This document shows positions 60,358 through 64,000 of a stretch of 64,000 nt of DNA, piece after piece. Both the position numbers and the translations under genes were made by a program. Source of the stretch: Trichoderma breve (Eukaryota; Ascomycota; Sordariomycetes; Hypocreales; Hypocreaceae); assembly GCF_028502605.1 (NCBI RefSeq), contig NC_079235.1, positions 2,914,001 to 2,978,000 on the forward strand, written 5' to 3'. Numbering within the stretch: the stretch's first letter is position 1; each line of letters starts with the position of its first letter. The notes beneath the pieces were generated by a model. It worked only from the letters and a program-made list of their open reading frames with translations. It was not told the DNA's origin and did no database searches.

Positions 60358-63300
60358 TATGGCGGCTGGATTGGGATCCTCGAAGCGAAGCTGAGGGGCA
60401 GGTTGTCAGGAGATCTCAGCTGGACATGCCGATCATGGGAGAAGAAACAATAGAGCAGATGGAGTCAGATTTTTCTTGAGGCCTGGGAAAATCCAGTCGT
60501 TGCGTCAAGGAATCGGTGGCTTCGAAGGCCTACCTAGTAGGTAGAGAATGGCGCGCACTCGTCCCGGCTGTGAACCGATGTCTCAGCCCACCGGTGGTGT
60601 AGCTGGCAAAATAGCTGGATAAACCGGCGAGACAAATGACATGCGCCTGTCTTTTTGTCCTCTCTTTCCCCCTCTTTCTTGTCTTTCTTTCTCTTCTTTC
60701 TTCAGGTCACTCAAGAAACGCGTCCAAGCCGGTTCAATGTCTTGACGTTCTATTTTGTTTTGGGATACCAGGGCAACGTCTGAGTCGCTCAGGAGACAGT
60801 GCGGGATGCACTTCCCAGGCGCGAATAAGCGGTAGGAAATCGCTAGGGAGACGCGAGTCGTGGATGGCTGAGCCGTGGAGGGAAGGTCGATACTTGGTGC
60901 AGGGGGGTATCGTCGACTCTGAGAAAGGAGAAGTATTCTGTTGCGATTTGACGGAAAATTCGCGATTTTTAGGCGCCAGGACAGCGGTGGTGTAGGCGGG
61001 CGCTTTTTTGTTACGGTTTCATCTATCCGCGAGTGAGATCGACATGAGCGTCCGCAAGCGTTCTTTTTTTTTTTCTGCCCCTGGGCTTCAGCTGTGCAGC
61101 TTGTCACAAACACACGCGATAAAGTCCGCTCCGCAGTAGAAATGCCTGTAGATGTCACATGCAGCTACAGAAAAGACAAATGGATGTCACGGTCCGGAGA
61201 TGCGTCGCTGTTGGCCGTCTTCGTCTCGACTGAATTCGTAGCAGTTTGACGAATCGAATCGCTCTGCTTACTGACTGCACGGCCAGGTGTCCGTCCAGCG
61301 GTCTGGCCCGGTGTCACACGATGAAGGAGAAAAGAAGAAAAAGTCACTCGAAAAAAAGGCAGAGGGGCTGCAGAGGGGCTAGAAAGGAAGAGTTGGCGGA
61401 AGATTGGGAAAAAAGAGAAAAGAAAATACGAAGGTGTGCCGCACAGGGAGACAGGCGTGTGATATCTCCATGAGCTCCTCTATTCACTGGCCAGGTTCAG
61501 CAGCTGGATGACGAGACCAGCCAAGCATCCGCCACACGGGGCCGCAAAAAGCGAAAAGGCCCCTCTCGACTCGAGTTTGAAACCGCGTAGTCGATTTGGT
61601 GCCGTTCAAGGGTGCTGGACAGGGTCTCCGGCCGTCCGCGACGCATGTCAGTTTTTTTGCGGATTCACAAACCAGCGTCATGCCGCCTCTGATAGCTGGA
61701 ATCTCGATCTCGGCGCGCAAAGTCAATTGACGTCTGGCCAAGCTGTGCTCAATACCCGCTAGCCTATGAGGTTCGCCCAAGGCCAGTCGTCCGCGGTACG
61801 AGACGATTTAGTCCCGCGCATTTAGATTCGCGCTGCGGCTAGGACTGCAGGGCCCCGTATTCCCTCCACCGGGCTTCGTCATGCCATTTCATGTTTATCT
61901 GCATCAAAACACCCATTCCCATTCTTTTGTCCAGCTCACAAAGGCGAGGGCGACTCCTGCTTTATTCGCCCCGACAGCTCCATCCTGGGAAATATCTGGT
62001 TATGCCATGGCTCATCATTTGCTTTCTTGATTCGCCTCATCCAGATCAATACCCGATCTGGCCTACTCCGTGCATGGGGGTTTCCCTTTTATCTCTGCTC
62101 TTTGCTGCTCTTTCATCACTGTTACACAGACTCTATCTCATCGAAGAAGTTGTTGTGGCATACCTTATGCACCCACGGCGGAGCCGTAACGCCTCATTGA
62201 CCAGGGTCCGAGAGCTGGTGTGAGGAGGCTGGCCAGGGGCTCCAAGGATTATACGCAATGATCACCACAGTCCCTCCAATTTCTGATCGCTGTGATTTTC
62301 TAGCGCCTCGAGCTGCAGTTCAGTAATATTCCGTACTCCGTATGTAATCTGCAAGTCTCCCATTGATATAAGTTCAGTTCCTACCTGTATAGCAGTCTAT
62401 CTGTAGTTCTCATGGCCCCAAACTGCTCGTCCAAGTGCAAGCTGCATCGAGTCTGGGTATTGTAGCGTTTGGCCGGAGGTTGGTAAGCTTTGGGTCATTA
62501 GGGCCGTGGAATACGATTACGGGATTTCTTAAAAGCAACGCGGTGCCGCGTTGCTCCGTGCCATCTCGTATGCCCGGGCGTCAGCTGCCGAAATGGTGCT
62601 CTTCGCTATGCACAACTTCCCTGATTAGGGACAGTCCACCGCAACACAACTTATGCAGCAGCAAGATACGAGTACAAGGTGCAGAACGCACGCAGAGCTA
62701 GTGCGTGACGAGACGAGACGAGACAGACGTCCTTGTCCTCTTGTCTTTTCTTGTTTCTGCGCTCCAGACGGAGTACCGTGCCATACAGAGTAAGCGCCCA
62801 ATCGACCACAGTGCCGGACCCGTTGTATGTACCGGATGGTGGCATGACGTATGCATCTCTTTTCCCATTCAGCCGTCTTTGCCTGCCCATCCCATCCGCA
62901 TCCTCCCAAGCAGCTCTGCCTGGTCGAGGTCGAGTCGAGGGCCTGGTTGAAGGAAGGTCGCAATTCAGGTGGTAGAACAGGTAACAGTGCAACAGTGGCA
63001 CGATGATGTAAGACGGAGAATGGCATGGACGTCCCGGATCATTCGTTCTGCCGACAGCGCGGCTGGCGATTGGCGGGCCGTCTTTCGTTGGGGACGGCCC
63101 CAGCCAGCTCAACGGCAGAACGAGCCCTGTCCTGTCACCGCCAAAATTTCCTACCTTGGACGTGTTATCAAGCCTCGTCTTTTTCTCCAGGCCCAAGCAT
63201 TCAAGGCGACTCAACTGGCGGGAAGCGTCTTAGAGCAGCCGTGGAGCTTCGCAGCCGGCCGCAGCCTCATCGCCCTCTAGGCCATCGTCAATTGCTCACT

Positions 63301-63423
63301 AGCAGCCCTTTGAACCCCGAGCTCGCGCTGCCCCTCCGTGGCCAATTGTCCCGCATCGTCCCACCTTTGGACGATAAATATCGTACGCTGTGAGCTGTTC
63401 TTCTTGCCCTCCGCATCGCTACC
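60358..63423. promoter_or_regulatory. 3-kb divergent intergenic interval
   Basis: It lies between the divergent PH-LRR and CBR1 genes. One ACGCGTC occurs at 60718, about 360 bp upstream of the PH-LRR start. TACGGAGTA-type motifs lie at 62333 and 62768, and GACGA units near 62707. The minus frame 61158-60583 (191 codons) and the frames at 62651-63280 lack any motif and overlap each other; they are not called. No RNA gene was recognised. Confidence 0.5.
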
Positions 63424-64000
63424 ATGGCCGCCAAAGTCGACGAGGGCGCATTCGCCCGCCAGTACATTGATTACATCTACATCCCCGCTGCTCTCCTTGT
63501 CGTCGGTACTGCCATTGTCAAGATCGACTGGACTCCATATGCCGCTCTTCTCGCCATTGCCCTCGGCACTTGGAACTACTTCAGCTTCCGTAAGTACCCG
63601 GCTTGGTCACATGTTTTCAATGTGCACTGCACTTCTTGGATTCAACTAATTATCTTTACTACAGAGATCAAGAAGGTGTTGAAGCCGGATGTCTTCCAGG
63701 AATTCCCACTCCAAGAGAAGACTATCATCTCCCACAATGTTGCCATGTAAGTTGAATCTTGAAAGTTTCTTGAGCCTGGCTTCGGTAGATCTAACAACCG
63801 CCACTTTCAGCTACCGATTCAAGCTGCCCTCGCCTCGGAGCATTCTTGGCCTCCCCATCGGCCAGCACATCTCCATTGGCGCCCATCTTCCTCAGCCTGA
63901 TGGATCTGTCAAGGAGATTGTCCGATCTTATACCCCCATCTCTGGTGACCACCAGCCCGGATTTGTCGACCTCCTGATCAAGTCCTACCCCCAGGGTAAC
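63424..64000 (+). CDS. CBR1: NADH-cytochrome b5 reductase CBR1 (5' part, cut by window end)
   Basis: Three exon parts (63424-63589, 63665-63746, 63811 to the edge) give the first 146 residues; the rest lies outside the window. The N-terminal stretch [19 protein letters not shown] and the following hydrophobic run [14 protein letters not shown] form the membrane anchor typical of the CBR1 (outer mitochondrial/ER) isoform rather than the MCR1 form. Next come the FAD-domain features: [35 protein letters not shown] and the flavin-binding RSYTPIS. The enzyme passes electrons from NADH to cytochrome b5 for fatty-acid desaturation, sterol synthesis and diphthamide formation. Donors are GTAAGT in both introns; the first Met after the leader is used. 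Confidence 0.95.

Noticed and set aside
60583..61158. 191-codon minus-strand open frame upstream of the PH-LRR gene
   Set aside because: Lys/Glu/Arg-rich low complexity from poly-pyrimidine DNA, probably promoter or leader sequence; no family likeness.
1..64000. CRISPR arrays, prokaryotic operons, secondary-metabolite cluster, intact transposon
   Set aside because: No regular spacer-repeat array, no synthase or tailoring enzymes, no transposase or reverse-transcriptase motifs; the DNA is eukaryotic with spliceosomal introns.

Overview
The window is nuclear DNA of a filamentous ascomycete. Short introns (about 50-130 nt) run from GTRNGT-like donors through CTAAC/CTGAC branch sites to CAG/TAG acceptors. 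The proteins include Pezizomycotina-style PAN1, PEX3, ATG101, complex I NDUFA6 and a PH-LRR protein. The protein sequences look Hypocreales-like, and Trichoderma or a relative is plausible, but the genus is inference from overall impression. I joined exons by hand; every recognised gene model below keeps a single open frame through all its splice junctions.

Layout. 0-7.7 kb is compact: an EST1/SMG7-like protein (-), a ZNF511-like C2H2 protein (+), the splicing factor BUD31 (-), the complex I LYR subunit NDUFA6 (+) and the Pol I/III subunit RPC19 (-). BUD31 and NDUFA6 share a 291-bp divergent promoter with a TCACGTGA palindrome. 7.7-16.9 kb is gene-poor; it is AT-rich near 8-10.9 kb and holds diverged repeats, possible coding remnants and one tRNA-Lys(UUU). 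16.9-22.8 kb holds a disordered conserved protein with two in-frame splice acceptors (+) and a HAL4/HAL5-type kinase (-). 22.8-32.2 kb has no recognisable gene and is extremely rich in GTAC tetramers. 32.2-41.1 kb is compact again: a CaMKK-like kinase (-), BET5 of TRAPP (+), PEX3 (-) and ATG101 (+). 42.5-44.7 kb encodes an HCM1/Sep1-type forkhead factor (-), followed by 6.3 kb without a gene that contains an orphan cluster of ACGCGTC and CCAAT boxes. 51.0-60.4 kb carries PAN1 (-) and a PH plus leucine-rich-repeat protein (-). The window ends inside NADH-cytochrome b5 reductase (+).

The genes are mostly conserved eukaryotic housekeeping and regulatory genes: RNA metabolism, respiration, transcription, kinase signalling, trafficking, peroxisomes, autophagy and actin/endocytosis. 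I see no biosynthetic gene cluster, no intact transposon, no CRISPR and no convincing new multi-gene system. The least explained signals are non-coding: the GTAC-dense gene-free block, a dispersed TACGGAGTA/TACGAAGTA motif, and the orphan ACGCGTC/CCAAT island. At gene level, the 66-nt stop-free intron, the paired in-frame acceptors and a possible fungal CARMIL-like protein beside PAN1 deserve attention.
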